A stretch of DNA of 64,000 nucleotides from Yinghuangia seranimata (GCF_029953285.1 NZ_JASAOI010000060.1:41373-105372); one strand, 5' to 3'. Shown: positions 1 through 10,445, counted from the stretch's first letter. Program-made: numbers and translations. The notes: a model not told the origin generated them from the letters alone.

Positions 1-784
1 CAAGCCACGCCACCACCGCCAGCAGCCCGATGTCCTCGCGTGTGCCCGACGATCCGCCCACACCCGCGGGCATGAGCCGCAGCGCGCCCGGCGCCAACCC
101 GATGCACTGGGCGACCTGGTCGCGGTCGGAGTGCGGCCACTGCGTGGCGACGTGCAGTTCGACGCCGCCGTCGGCGCACGGCAGCGCGAGCACGGCGTCG
201 GTCGCGGGGTTCGCCTGGTCCTGCGCGGCGATCTCGTACAGCCCCTCGACGACGATCTCCTGCACCGGAGTTCCGTCGGGGCGGCGCTGCACCGGGCGGC
301 CGTGCCGCAGCGCGATGTGCCGGAAGACGTTGCCGTCGGGGTGCAACGGCGCGCTCGCGAAGGCGTGTTCGGGGTCGAGGCGGGCGTCGAGCGGCTCGTA
401 GTCGACGCGCACCGCTTCGGCCGCGCGCCGGGCCGCGTGCGGGGTCTCGGCGGCGATCGCGACCACCGCCTCGCCGGCGAACCGCACGACGTCGGAGGCG
501 AGCACGGGCCGGTCGGCGACGACCGAGCCGTGGTAGGCGTCGCCGGGCAGGTCCGCGGCCGTCAGCACCGCGTGCACGCCCGGCACGGCGTACGCCGCCG
601 ACGTTTCTATGCCCAGCACACGCGCGTGTGCGTGCGGCGAACGCACCAGCACGCACCACAGCATGCCGGGCGCCCACAGGTCGGCCGTGTACGTGAACCG
701 GCCCTGCGCCTTGGCCAACGCGTCCGGCCGCTCGACACGGGAGCGCCGCGCCTCGGGCACCGAGGCCCCCTCGACCACCGTCAC
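1..784 (-). CDS. xanthine dehydrogenase-type molybdopterin subunit, N-terminal part
   Basis: The gene reads leftward off the window edge, so only about the first 261 residues are visible. They match the N-terminal a/b-hammerhead region of the xanthine/CO dehydrogenase large subunit: a start rich in VERPDALAKAQGRFTY, then VRSPHAHARVLGI and VVADRPVLASDVVRFAGEAV, typical of the family. The large subunit holds the molybdenum-pterin cofactor where hydroxylation of purines or related substrates occurs. The GTG start at 784 overlaps the TGA of the upstream 2Fe-2S subunit gene by four bases (GTGA), so translation is probably coupled. The catalytic C-terminal half lies outside the window, so the substrate cannot be inferred. 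Confidence 0.88.
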   Translation of the reverse strand, partial: MTVVEGASVPEARRSRVERPDALAKAQGRFTYTADLWAPGMLWCVLVRSPHAHARVLGIETSAAYAVPGVHAVLTAADLPGDAYHGSVVADRPVLASDVVRFAGEAVVAIAAETPHAARRAAEAVRVDYEPLDARLDPEHAFASAPLHPDGNVFRHIALRHGRPVQRRPDGTPVQEIVVEGLYEIAAQDQANPATDAVLALPCADGGVELHVATQWPHSDRDQVAQCIGLAPGALRLMPAGVGGSSGTREDIGLLAVVAWL

Positions 785-3024
785 GGCCGGCCCTCCGCAC
801 CCGCGTGCGGCGCAGGCTCGAACACCGAGCCCGCCGCGTCGACCACGTCCGCCGGACGCTCCGCCGCGACCGCGCACACCGCGGCCACCATGCGGTTCGG
901 ACCCGCGCAGCGGCAGGGGTGCCCGGCGAGCGCGCGGCGCACCGTCGCCTCGTCCGGGTGCGGTATGCGCGCAAGCAGCGCCTGCGCGCTCACGACGACG
1001 CCGGGGATGCAGAACCCGCACTGCACGGCGCCGTGTTCGGCCAGCGCCCGCTGGATCGCGGTGGGCACGCCGTGCTCGGCCAGGCCCTCGACGGTCGTGA
1101 CGTCGCGGCCGCCGACCGTCGCGGCCGGCACCAGGCACGCGGCCGCCGGGGCGCCGTCGACCAGCACCGTGCAGGCGCCGCAAACGCCTTGCCCGCAGCC
1201 CTCTTTCGCACCGGGGAGGCCGAGGCGTTCCCGCAGCACGTACAGGAGGCTCTCGCCGATCCAGGCGCTCTCGACGACCTGCACGACGCCGTTGACGCGC
1301 ATGGGGTACGTGACGACCGGAACGTCCGGCCCGGCGGGGGCGGGGACGTCCGGAGGACCGAAGGCCGTCTCCCCCAGGGGAGTTCCCGGGATGCCGAACG
1401 GCGCCGGGTCGGTCGCGGGACCGGGCGCGGGCAGGGCCTCGACGGAGACGACCGGCGGCCGCGGCGGGCCGGGATCGGCGGCGGGGTCCCGGGCGGGCGG
1501 GGCGTCGAAGTACGGGTCGGCCGGCTGCGGGAACGGTTCCGCAGCGCGGCGGTACGCGGACCTGGGGTCGACGACCGCCGGCTCGGGCGCGAACTCCCCG
1601 TCAGCCGACGGGGTTTCCTCCACACGCGCCTGCACCTCGGCGGCCTGCGAGGCGGCCACGGCGAACTCGCCGAGCGTCGCACCGGCGATCGAGAGCATGC
1701 CGGTGTCGGAGACCGAGGCCGTCGCGCGGGGCGCGGGCGGGGCCGCCGGTTCGCCGGCCGCGACGGGTTCGGCGTACGTCTCCGGCGCGGGCGGGGCGTA
1801 CGACGCCTCCGGCGCGACGGGCTCGGCGTAGGTCTCCTGCGCGACCGGCTCGGCGTACGGCTCGCGGACGTACTCGGGGAACTGCTCCGGGACCGGCTCC
1901 GGGACCGGCTCGGCAAACGGCTCGACAGCCGGTCCCGCGAAAGGCTCCGCCGCGGGCTCGGCCCACCGCTGCGCGAACGCGTCGGGCCGCGGCTCGGCGA
2001 CCTGCTCCGGCAGCACCGCCGCGTAGAACCCCGAGGCGAACGGCGGCGGTTCGGGCGCGGCCTCGGGGTGCCGGGCGGGCTCGGCGAACGGCGGCGGGGC
2101 CGGGATCGGATCCGTCAACGGGTCCGGGGCCGGGGCCGGGGGCGCCGGATCGACGTCCGCCGGAACGAAGTTCACGTAGCCCCCGGCATCGCCCCCGTCG
2201 GCCGGGAACGGTGCGTGGAACGCGGGATGGGCCTCCACCGGCGGCACGACGTCGTCGAACACCGGCGGCGGGCCGGGCACGGGCTGCCCGAGCCCGATCG
2301 GCAGCCGTCCGATCGGTGTCCCGGACGCGGGCGTCGGCATCGGCGCCGGGTCGGGGTCGGGGGCGTGCGGCGCCTCGGGCAGCACCGCCGAGAAGAACCC
2401 CGACTGGAACGCCTCGGGCGCCTGCGCCGGGGCGGCCTCGTGCGCGGGGTACCCCCACGCCTCAGGCCCGCCGGGCGGCGCCTGGTGGGGCACCACAGGC
2501 GCGTTCAGCGGCCCCTGGGGGTAGCCGCCCCCGGGTACCAATACGGGCGCGTCCGCGGGCCCGTGGCCGTGGCTGTGCACCGGCGCGTAGACGTCCCCGG
2601 GGCCCGTGACGGGCAGTCCTTCGAGGTCGACGGGGAGGCCGGGCTGCTGCTGAGGCACCACGGGCGGGACAACAGGCGGGATGACGGGCGGCACGACCGG
2701 CGGCTGAGGCGGCCATCCCCCGCTCGTCGGCGGCAGCGCGTCCGCCCGCACGGCGGCGATGAACCCGGACTCGTTGCCGTACGCCGACGCGTCGCCGAAC
2801 CCGTACGGGAGCGCGTCCGGCAGCGGCGCGGCCTCGCCGAGGCCGGCCGAACCGAGGCTGACGACGCCCCCGGCGTCCGGCGGCACCCCCGGCGTGCCGG
2901 GCGCACCGCCGGCACCCGGCCGCGCCGGATACCCCTCGGGGCGCGCTTCCTCATGGCCCTCGTCCCGGGTGAACCCCGGTGGCCACGTCCCTTTCGGGGG
3001 CGACCCCCCGTCCTCCACGCTCAC
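781..3024 (-). CDS. xanthine dehydrogenase-type 2Fe-2S subunit with long disordered N-terminal extension
   Basis: A protein of 747 residues in which only the last 180 or so form the expected iron-sulfur subunit, which is normally 160-200 residues long. Cysteines C610, C615, C618 and C630 form the plant-ferredoxin-type site (CGQGVCGAC), and C669, C672, C704 and C706 (QCGFC, CRCAG) the second cluster. Residues 1-570 are rich in Pro, Ala, Glu and Gly, with no predictable fold. They contain a recurring short motif SGF(I/F/Y)(A/S)AV at about 86, 208 and 331, twice followed by LPE, plus repeated (Y/F)AEPV units around 370-422. The gene overlaps both neighbours by 4 bp. The extension is in frame with an open frame throughout, so it looks translated; downstream starts near codon 570 cannot be excluded. 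Confidence 0.85.
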   Translation of the reverse strand: MSVEDGGSPPKGTWPPGFTRDEGHEEARPEGYPARPGAGGAPGTPGVPPDAGGVVSLGSAGLGEAAPLPDALPYGFGDASAYGNESGFIAAVRADALPPTSGGWPPQPPVVPPVIPPVVPPVVPQQQPGLPVDLEGLPVTGPGDVYAPVHSHGHGPADAPVLVPGGGYPQGPLNAPVVPHQAPPGGPEAWGYPAHEAAPAQAPEAFQSGFFSAVLPEAPHAPDPDPAPMPTPASGTPIGRLPIGLGQPVPGPPPVFDDVVPPVEAHPAFHAPFPADGGDAGGYVNFVPADVDPAPPAPAPDPLTDPIPAPPPFAEPARHPEAAPEPPPFASGFYAAVLPEQVAEPRPDAFAQRWAEPAAEPFAGPAVEPFAEPVPEPVPEQFPEYVREPYAEPVAQETYAEPVAPEASYAPPAPETYAEPVAAGEPAAPPAPRATASVSDTGMLSIAGATLGEFAVAASQAAEVQARVEETPSADGEFAPEPAVVDPRSAYRRAAEPFPQPADPYFDAPPARDPAADPGPPRPPVVSVEALPAPGPATDPAPFGIPGTPLGETAFGPPDVPAPAGPDVPVVTYPMRVNGVVQVVESAWIGESLLYVLRERLGLPGAKEGCGQGVCGACTVLVDGAPAAACLVPAATVGGRDVTTVEGLAEHGVPTAIQRALAEHGAVQCGFCIPGVVVSAQALLARIPHPDEATVRRALAGHPCRCAGPNRMVAAVCAVAAERPADVVDAAGSVFEPAPHAGAEGRP

Positions 3025-3851
3025 GCCGCGAACGCCCTCTCCGCCGCACGCCGCGCCAGTGCGGCGACGACGCGCTGTTCATGGGCCCGCGCCGGGCGCG
3101 GGCCGTCTCCCGCCGACAGGCCGTCGGCGACCATCGCCCCGAACGTGGCGGCGTCCCGCGCGTCCACTGGGTGGCCCGACGCCGGGTCCAGGCGCCCGCT
3201 CAGCCACCGCTCCGCGGCGGTCGGCCGCTCAGCCCCGGGGCGGATCCCGCCGACCGCGCAGCGCACCGTACGCGCGCCCGGGTCGACGACGAGCGCCAGC
3301 GTCGCATGGAAGCCGGCCGACACCCGCGCCTTCAGGAACTCCTGCGGCCCGTGCAGCACCGGCACCCGCACACCCGTGATCAGCTCGCCGGCGCGCAGCT
3401 GCGCACCGGGCTCGCCGTCGCACACGAACTCACGCACCCCGCCCGCGGAGCGCACCAGCACGGTCGCCTCCAGGGCGGCCAGCACGGGCACCGCGTCGGC
3501 CTCCCGGGTGCGGGCGACCAGGTTGCCGCCGAGCGTGCCCATCATGCGGATCTGCGGCGTCCCGACCTGCCGGGCGGCGGTCGCCAGCGCGGGCACCAGC
3601 GCGGCAAGGTCGGGGCCGGCCAGCCGCGCCCACGTGACGCAGGCGCCGATCAGCGCGTGCCGGCCCTCGAACTGCCACTGGCGCAGCTCGCCGATCCCGG
3701 CCAGGCCGAGGAGCGCGCGCGGCCGGAGCATTCCGGCGTTCACGCGCGGCATCAGGTCGGTGCCGCCCGCTACGGGCAGCGCGGCGGGCTCGCGGGCCAG
3801 CGCGTCCACGGCCTCGTCGAGCGAGTGCGGCAGCAAGATCGCATCGTTCAC
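3021..3851 (-). CDS. xanthine dehydrogenase-type FAD-binding subunit
   Basis: A 276-residue protein of the CO dehydrogenase flavoprotein (medium subunit) family, which passes electrons from the 2Fe-2S clusters to FAD. The FAD-binding signatures are visible as VAGGTD at 27-32 and TLGGNL at 106-111, followed by the C-terminal domain ending in an alanine-rich helix. Length is usual for the family. It is the first gene of the three-gene operon FAD subunit, 2Fe-2S subunit, molybdopterin subunit; its TGA overlaps the ATG of the next gene (ATGA). The order matches the xanthine dehydrogenase/aldehyde oxidase operons of streptomycetes. No cofactor maturation gene is visible in the window. Confidence 0.88.
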   Translation of the reverse strand: MNDAILLPHSLDEAVDALAREPAALPVAGGTDLMPRVNAGMLRPRALLGLAGIGELRQWQFEGRHALIGACVTWARLAGPDLAALVPALATAARQVGTPQIRMMGTLGGNLVARTREADAVPVLAALEATVLVRSAGGVREFVCDGEPGAQLRAGELITGVRVPVLHGPQEFLKARVSAGFHATLALVVDPGARTVRCAVGGIRPGAERPTAAERWLSGRLDPASGHPVDARDAATFGAMVADGLSAGDGPRPARAHEQRVVAALARRAAERAFAA

Positions 3852-3938
3852 AGCGGGACAACGCTACTGCGCCACCCGGGGGACGCGCGGCCGAGTTGCC
3901 ATACGAACCCGGGCGGGGTGCCCGCGGGGAACGCCGAA

Positions 3939-3967
3939 GGCGCCGGGGAACCGTGTTCCCCGGCGCC
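3939..3967 (-). terminator. hairpin downstream of the DUF3039 gene
   Basis: Perfect 13-bp GC-rich stem (3939-3951 with 3955-3967) and a 3-base loop, 29 bases beyond the stop of the DUF3039 gene and before the xanthine dehydrogenase operon start. No clear T tract, as is common in this group. Confidence 0.7.
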
Positions 3968-3995
3968 TCCCGGACCCGCGTGGCGTGCGGTGGGG

Positions 3996-4286
3996 CTACT
4001 TGTCGCCGCCCTTGTCGCCGCCGCCCGGGCCCATGGTCTCGTAGATCTCCTTGCACATGGGGCAGACGGGATACTTCTTGGGGTCGCGGCCCGGCACCCA
4101 GACCTTCCCGCACAGCGCGATCACCGGGGTGCCGGACAGGGCACTCTCCATGATCTTGTCCTTCTGGACGTAATGCGCGAAGCGCTCGTGGTCGCCGTCG
4201 CCGTGGGAGACCTGCGGGGTCTCCTCGATGAGCGTCCCGGTGCCGGTACCGCGCTCGGGCTCCGGGTAGTCCTGCGGAGTGGTCAT
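3996..4286 (-). CDS. DUF3039 family protein
   Basis: A 96-residue protein matching the actinobacterial DUF3039 family. The conserved core includes DHERFAHYVQKDKI (32-45), then ALCGKVWVPGRDP (57-69) and VCPMCKE (74-80). Histidine 33 with cysteines 59, 75 and 78 looks like a zinc-binding set. The function of the family is unknown. The ATG at 4286 was chosen because the conserved region begins soon after it and the longer upstream reading is antisense noise. The C-terminal tail is Gly/Lys/Asp rich. A strong hairpin follows the gene. Confidence 0.85.
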   Translation of the reverse strand: MTTPQDYPEPERGTGTGTLIEETPQVSHGDGDHERFAHYVQKDKIMESALSGTPVIALCGKVWVPGRDPKKYPVCPMCKEIYETMGPGGGDKGGDK

Positions 4287-4384
4287 GTGTCCGATTCTAA
4301 GCGGGGCCGGGCAAGCCACCCGTTCGGCCCGCCCGTCGCCCCCCACCGCCCATGTTCGAGTCGCTTCGCTCCCGCCTCTTGTAC

Positions 4385-4942
4385 TCAGTTCAGCGACGGG
4401 TCCTCGGGGTACGTCGCGACCATCGCCAGCTCGCCCCGCTGCCTCCGCAGCACCGCCCGCCACAGCCGTTCCGGCTCGGCGCTGAACGCGTCCCCCGGCT
4501 CGCTCTCGACGACGTACCAGGCGCCCTCCGCGAGCTCGGCCTCCAGCTGCCCGGGGCCCCACCCCGAGTAGCCGGCGAACACCCGCATGGAGCCGAACTC
4601 CGACGCCACGAGCTCCGGCGGCGCGTCCAGGTCGACCAGTCCCAGCCCGCCGAAGACCCGCCGCCAGCCGACCGGCTCCCCGCCGCCCGGAACGGACGCG
4701 ATCGCGAGCGCCGAGTCCATCGACACCGGCCCGCCCTGGAACACCACGGCGGGCGCGGTCACCGCCTTGGACCAGCCGACCAGCACGTCGTGGACGTCGA
4801 CGGGCGTGGGCCGGTTGAGGACGACGCCGTGCGCGCCCTCCTCGTCGTGGTCGAGCACGAGCACCACGCACCGGTCGAAGTTCGGGTCGGTCAGCGCGGG
4901 CGTCGCCACGAGCAGGCGTCCGGTGAGCGAGACCTCGGTCAT
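4385..4942 (-). CDS. YqgE/AlgH family protein
   Basis: A 185-residue member of the YqgE/AlgH (UPF0301) family, with the hallmark start LTGRLLVATPALTDPNF, VVLVLDHDEEGAHGVVLNRPT, the FQGGPV segment, and FAGYSGWGPGQLE near the C-terminus. The molecular role is not established. The ATG at 4942 places the conserved TGRLLVA segment at residue 6; the in-frame upstream extension lacks family similarity. In streptomycetes this gene commonly sits beside DUF3039 and a murA/HU pair, as here. It is divergent from the MurA gene. Confidence 0.87.
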   Translation of the reverse strand: MTEVSLTGRLLVATPALTDPNFDRCVVLVLDHDEEGAHGVVLNRPTPVDVHDVLVGWSKAVTAPAVVFQGGPVSMDSALAIASVPGGGEPVGWRRVFGGLGLVDLDAPPELVASEFGSMRVFAGYSGWGPGQLEAELAEGAWYVVESEPGDAFSAEPERLWRAVLRRQRGELAMVATYPEDPSLN

Positions 4943-5217
4943 GGGCCCATGATCCTGCATGCCGACGGCGCTGTCCGGGGCTCGGCCCGATCCCCGTGGT
5001 GCGCCCTCATGGATCCGGTCATCACGCACCACCCCCCTTTCGCGGGCGGACGCGCCCGTCCAAGATCCTGTTCCCCTCCCCCGCGCGGACGATGCGTGTT
5101 CCGCGCCGGGGAGCGCGTACCGTGGGTCGCTGTTGCCCGCGCTCAGCAGCCCAGACAGCGCGGGTCCCGCAGGTTCTCCCCCGACCCCCCGTCCGAGAAC
5201 GCGAGATCGCGAGATAT

Positions 5218-6561
5218 ATGCAAGACGACGTGTTGTCCGTTCATGGTGGTTCCCCTCTCGAGGGCGAGGTCCGCGTCAAGGGCGCCAAGAACCTGGTGCC
5301 GAAGGCGATGGTCGCCGCACTGCTCGGCGAGGAGCCGAGCCGGCTCCGCAACGTGCCGGGCATCCGCGACGTGCACATCGTGCGCGGCCTGCTGCAGCTG
5401 CACGGCGTCGCCGTGTACCAGGGCGACGAGCCCGACGAGCTGGTCATGGACCCGTCGTCGGTGGAGCTGGCGAACGTCGCGGACATCGACGCGCACGCCG
5501 GGTCGAGCCGTATCCCGATCCTGCTGTGCGGCCCGCTGCTGCACCGGATCGGCCGCGCGTTCATCCCCGACCTGGGCGGCTGCCGGATCGGCGACCGGCC
5601 GATCGACTTCCACCTGAACGTGCTGCGCGAGTTCGGCGCGACCGTCGACAAGCGGCCCGAGGGGCTCTACCTGGAGGCCCCGAACGGGCTGCGCGGCACC
5701 AAGATCGAACTGCCGTACCCGAGCGTCGGCGCGACCGAGCAGGTGCTGCTGACCGCGGTGCGCGCCGAGGGCACCACCGAGCTGCGCAACGCGGCCGTGG
5801 AGCCGGAGATCATAGACCTCATCTGCGTGCTGCAGAAGATGGGCGCGATCATCTCCGTGGCGACCGACCGGGTGATCAGGATCACCGGTGTGGACCGGCT
5901 GGGCGGCTACACGCACCGCGCCCTGCCGGACCGCCTGGAGGGCGCGTCGTGGGCGTGTGCCGCACTGGCCACGCAGGGCGACGTGTACGTGCGCGGCGCG
6001 CGGCAGCTGGACATGATGACGTTCCTGAACGTCTTCCGGCAGGTCGGCGGCGCGTTCAGCGTCGACGACGACGGCATCCGGTTCTGGCACCCCGGCGGGC
6101 GGCTGCGCGCGATCGCGCTGGAGACGGACGTGCACCCGGGCTTCCAGACGGACTGGCAGCAGCCGCTGGTGGTCGCGCTGACGCAGGCGTCGGGCCTGTC
6201 GATCGTGCACGAGACGGTGTACGAGAGCCGGCTGGGCTTCACCTCGGCGCTGAACCAGATGGGCGCCACGATCCAGCTCTACAGCGAGTGCCTGGGCGGT
6301 ACGCCGTGCCGGTTCGGGCAGCGCAACTTCCAGCACTCGGCGGTCATCTCGGGTCCGGCGAAGCTGCACGGCGCGGACCTGGTGATCCCCGACCTGCGCG
6401 GCGGTTTCTCGTACCTGATCGCGGCCCTGGCAGCCGAGGGCACCTCGCGCGTGCACGGCATCGACCTGATCAACCGCGGCTACGAGGGCTTCTTCGGGAA
6501 GCTCGAGGCGCTCGGCGCGCACGTCGAACTCCCGGCCGAAGCCCAGTCCGTGGTGGCCTGA
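5218..6561 (+). CDS. murA: UDP-N-acetylglucosamine 1-carboxyvinyltransferase family protein (MurA-like)
   Basis: A 447-residue EPSP-synthase-fold enzyme that adds enolpyruvate to UDP-GlcNAc in the first committed step of peptidoglycan precursor synthesis. The family marker KGAKN is at residues 21-25, and the loop cysteine that attacks phosphoenolpyruvate, also the fosfomycin target, is C122 in GGCRIGDRP. The start at 5218 gives the usual length; an upstream in-frame ATG would add 74 atypical residues. Streptomycetes usually carry two MurA-like genes, and this resembles the copy next to HU. Which copy is the main one cannot be decided from the window. A strong hairpin follows the stop. Confidence 0.88.
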   Translation: MQDDVLSVHGGSPLEGEVRVKGAKNLVPKAMVAALLGEEPSRLRNVPGIRDVHIVRGLLQLHGVAVYQGDEPDELVMDPSSVELANVADIDAHAGSSRIPILLCGPLLHRIGRAFIPDLGGCRIGDRPIDFHLNVLREFGATVDKRPEGLYLEAPNGLRGTKIELPYPSVGATEQVLLTAVRAEGTTELRNAAVEPEIIDLICVLQKMGAIISVATDRVIRITGVDRLGGYTHRALPDRLEGASWACAALATQGDVYVRGARQLDMMTFLNVFRQVGGAFSVDDDGIRFWHPGGRLRAIALETDVHPGFQTDWQQPLVVALTQASGLSIVHETVYESRLGFTSALNQMGATIQLYSECLGGTPCRFGQRNFQHSAVISGPAKLHGADLVIPDLRGGFSYLIAALAAEGTSRVHGIDLINRGYEGFFGKLEALGAHVELPAEAQSVVA

Positions 6562-6593
6562 CACGCTCCGCGCGGCCCCGGCGGTCGCAGCGA

Positions 6594-6638
6594 CGCCGAA
6601 GGGCGGTTCCCCCGGAAGAGGGGAACCGCCCTTCGGCG
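6594..6638. terminator. bidirectional hairpin between murA-like gene and HU
   Basis: Perfect 19-bp inverted repeat (6594-6612 with 6620-6638) with a 7-base loop between the convergent MurA-like and HU genes. Confidence 0.85.
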
Positions 6639-6767
6639 TTCACTGCGGTGGCCCGGCCGGTCACCGGCGGGGCCGCCCGCACCGGCAAGTTCGCTCGAAC
6701 GAGTCATCCGTCGTGCCGGGCACGGCACCACGGTCGTCCTGCTCCCTCACCCGCGCGGGTGTGGGGC

Positions 6768-7049
6768 TCACTTGCCCTTGGCGGCTTCCTTGAGCTTCGA
6801 ACCCGCGGAGACCTTGACGCTGTAGCCGGCCGGGATCTCGATCGGCTCGCCGGTCTGCGGGTTGCGCGCGGTGCGCGCCGAGCGGTGGGTCCGCTCGAAG
6901 GAGAGGAAGCCAGGGATGGTGATCTTCTCGTCGCCCTTGCTGACGATCTCCCCGACCACCTCGGCGAAGGCGTTCAGCACGGCGTCAGCGTCCTTGCGCG
7001 TGACGTCGGCCCGCTCCGCGAGGGCGGCCACCAGCTCACTGCGGTTCAT
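6768..7049 (-). CDS. hup: HU-family DNA-binding protein
   Basis: A 93-residue nucleoid protein of the short HU type, without the lysine-rich tail of HupS. It starts MNRSELV after a GGGAG ribosome binding site and carries GFLSF and the beta-arm signature RNPQTGEPIEIPA. It binds DNA as a dimer and bends it. The ATG at 7049 is preferred over one eight codons upstream because of the SD spacing and the family N-terminus. Confidence 0.93.
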   Translation of the reverse strand: MNRSELVAALAERADVTRKDADAVLNAFAEVVGEIVSKGDEKITIPGFLSFERTHRSARTARNPQTGEPIEIPAGYSVKVSAGSKLKEAAKGK

Positions 7050-7382
7050 GTGTATCTCCCGTGGTCTTTCCAACTCGCTGTTCTTGCCCCGGGGACGAAT
7101 CCTGCACGTATCCGGGCCCGGAACCTAATCAGGGACACGCCGAATCACGCGGAAAGCCCCGTGATTTGGCGGTTCGTGGCAGATTACGGGCCCCAACCGG
7201 GCCCCGCACGCCCCGCCACGCACCGACCATACGACGACCATCACGTACGTTCGTCACACCGCGCGGCGAGCCCGCGGGCCCGGTGTCGCGCACCGTTCCC
7301 GGCCCCCATCTTCACGTATCTTCGCCCCATCGTGGCGCTGCCGCTGCACCGCCCCCGGCCTGACGGACGTACAACCGGATGG
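7050..7382. other. gene-free spacer upstream of HU
   Basis: 333 bases between HU and the malic enzyme gene stop. No convincing reading frame. It must hold the HU promoter. A 7-bp inverted repeat with a 10-base gap (7143-7149, 7160-7166) lies about 95 bases upstream of the HU start; its role is unknown. Confidence 0.5.
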
Positions 7383-8786
<1,404 letters not shown>

Positions 8787-8965
8787 GAAGCAGTCTCCTC
8801 AACAGGCTCGGTGCCATGGCACGGCACCGCACCGATCGTCTCACTTCGGTCCGGCGGACGGCGCCACACCCACCCCTCAAGGGCCCGCGCTACGTCCGCG
8901 GCGGCGCCGCGCAAACTGTGATCCGCGTCCCTTCCGCTTCCCGCGCGGTCGGTTACTCTGTTCAT

Positions 8966-9099
8966 GGCACCGGCTCGATCCAAGCCCCCGGGCCCAACCA
9001 TTAGTCCCTACGAGGGACCACTTGCCGAGAGGCGAGCATTGGCGGGTCGGTGTCGTAAGCGTCGGAACCGGCGGCCCTTCGGGGCCGCCGGTTCGTTTT
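8966..9099 (+). ncRNA. candidate structured small RNA upstream of the isomerase gene
   Basis: Non-coding stretch between divergent genes that can fold into three successive hairpins: 9004-9018 (GTCCC/GGGAC), 9021-9036 (CTTGCC, GAGA tetraloop, GGCGAG), and a terminator-like 12-bp stem at 9066-9093 with a TTCG loop followed by CGTTTTC. A TACTCT box at 8954-8959 could be a -10 element, giving the 5' end used here. The position next to malic enzyme recalls a reported S. coelicolor sRNA in the same interval, but identity is unverified. It could instead be a leader of the downstream gene. Confidence 0.45.
9066..9099 (+). terminator. intrinsic terminator
   Basis: Perfect 12-bp stem (9066-9077 with 9082-9093), UUCG tetraloop, and a short T run on the plus strand. 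It sits about 80 bases before the isomerase start, so it ends an independent transcript or acts as an attenuator. Confidence 0.75.
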
Positions 9100-9176
9100 C
9101 CGCCTGATTCCCCCGGGTCCTCCCCCTCGTGTCGCGGTGCGTCGCGTGCCCGGATTCGTGCCCCCGCGGTGGGACC

Positions 9177-10445
9177 ATGAGGGCGATGAACGCCTCACAC
9201 CACGGGTCACGCGCCGGCTCCTGGGTCGCGCTGGACACGCACCGCGCATGGCTGGACACCGAGGCCGACCGGCTGCTGCGCTTCGCGGCCGGCGCGCGCC
9301 TGCCCGAGGGCGGCTTCGGGTGGCTCGACGCCGCCGGGTCGCCGGATCCGGCCCGCGGGACGCAGCTGTGGATCACCACCCGGATGACCCACGTGTTCGG
9401 TCTGGCCGCGCTGCGCGGCGTACCGGGGGCGGCGCCGCTCGCGGACCACGGCCTGGCGGCCCTCTGCGGCCCGCTGCGCGACCCCGCCGACGGGGGCTGG
9501 TATCCGGCCGTCCCCGGGCCGCACACGGGCCCCCAGGGCACGCGCAAGGAGGCCTACGGGCACGCGTTCGTCCTCCTGGCCGCCGCCACCCTCGTCCAGG
9601 CCCGGCGGCCCGGCGCGAAAACGCTCCTCGCCGACGCGACGGCGGTCTTCGAGGAACGCTTCTGGGACGACAAGCACGGCTGGGCCCGCGAGTCGTGGGA
9701 CCGAGCGTGGACCGAGCCCGAGGCGTACCTCGGCGCGAACGCCAACATGCACACCGTCGAGGCGTTCCTCGCCGTCGCCGACGCCACCGGCGACCCCGTG
9801 TGGCGGCAACGCGCGCTGCGCGTCGCGGACTTCTTCGTCCACCACATCGCCCGCGGCCAGGGGTGGCGGGTCCCCGAGCACTTCACCCCCGACGGGTTCC
9901 CGCTGCCGGACTACAACGCCGACGCCAAGGCCGACCCCTTCCGGCCCTACGGCACCACGCCCGGGCACTCGTTCGAATGGGCCCGGCTCCTCCTCAACCT
10001 CGAGGCGACGCTGCCCGATCCGCCCGACTGGCTCGCCGACGCGGCCGGCCGGCTGTTCGTCGCCGCCGTCGGCCAGGGCTGGAACGCCGACGGCGGGCCC
10101 GGCTTCGTCTACACCGTCGACGCCGACGACAAACCCGTCGTGCGCGCCCGCATGCACTGGGTCGCCGCCGAGGCGATCGCGGCCGCCGCCGCACTCCACC
10201 AGCGCACCGGCGACCTCGTCTACGAGCACTGGTACCGACTGTGGTGGGACTACACCGCGCAGCACGTCGTCGACCCCGCGGGCGGCTGGCACCACGAACT
10301 CGGCCCCGACAACCGGCCGTCCGCCACCGTCTGGGCCGGCCAACCGGACGTCTACCACGCCTACCAGGCCACCCTGCTCCCGCAGCTGCCGCTCGCCCCC
10401 GGCCCCGCCGCGGCCCTGCGGGCCCGCCTGGACGGCCCCGCGTGA
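9177..10445 (+). CDS. AGE-family sugar epimerase/isomerase
   Basis: About 422 residues of the (a/a)6-barrel N-acylglucosamine 2-epimerase superfamily, closest in style to YihS/mannose-type aldose-ketose isomerases. Characteristic segments with catalytic histidines are ANANMHTVEA, GHSFEWARLL, HWVAAEA and DVYHAYQ. It overlaps the following PfkB kinase by 4 bp (GTGA), so the pair likely converts an aldose to a ketose and then phosphorylates it. Substrate could be sulfoquinovose, mannose or glucose; no aldolase or sulfosugar transporter is visible nearby, so sulfoglycolysis is not supported. The start is uncertain between 9177 and 9186. Confidence 0.82.
   Translation: MRAMNASHHGSRAGSWVALDTHRAWLDTEADRLLRFAAGARLPEGGFGWLDAAGSPDPARGTQLWITTRMTHVFGLAALRGVPGAAPLADHGLAALCGPLRDPADGGWYPAVPGPHTGPQGTRKEAYGHAFVLLAAATLVQARRPGAKTLLADATAVFEERFWDDKHGWARESWDRAWTEPEAYLGANANMHTVEAFLAVADATGDPVWRQRALRVADFFVHHIARGQGWRVPEHFTPDGFPLPDYNADAKADPFRPYGTTPGHSFEWARLLLNLEATLPDPPDWLADAAGRLFVAAVGQGWNADGGPGFVYTVDADDKPVVRARMHWVAAEAIAAAAALHQRTGDLVYEHWYRLWWDYTAQHVVDPAGGWHHELGPDNRPSATVWAGQPDVYHAYQATLLPQLPLAPGPAAALRARLDGPA

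Noticed and set aside
8966..9099. 6C RNA family member
   Set aside because: The family's C-rich hairpin loops are not present here.
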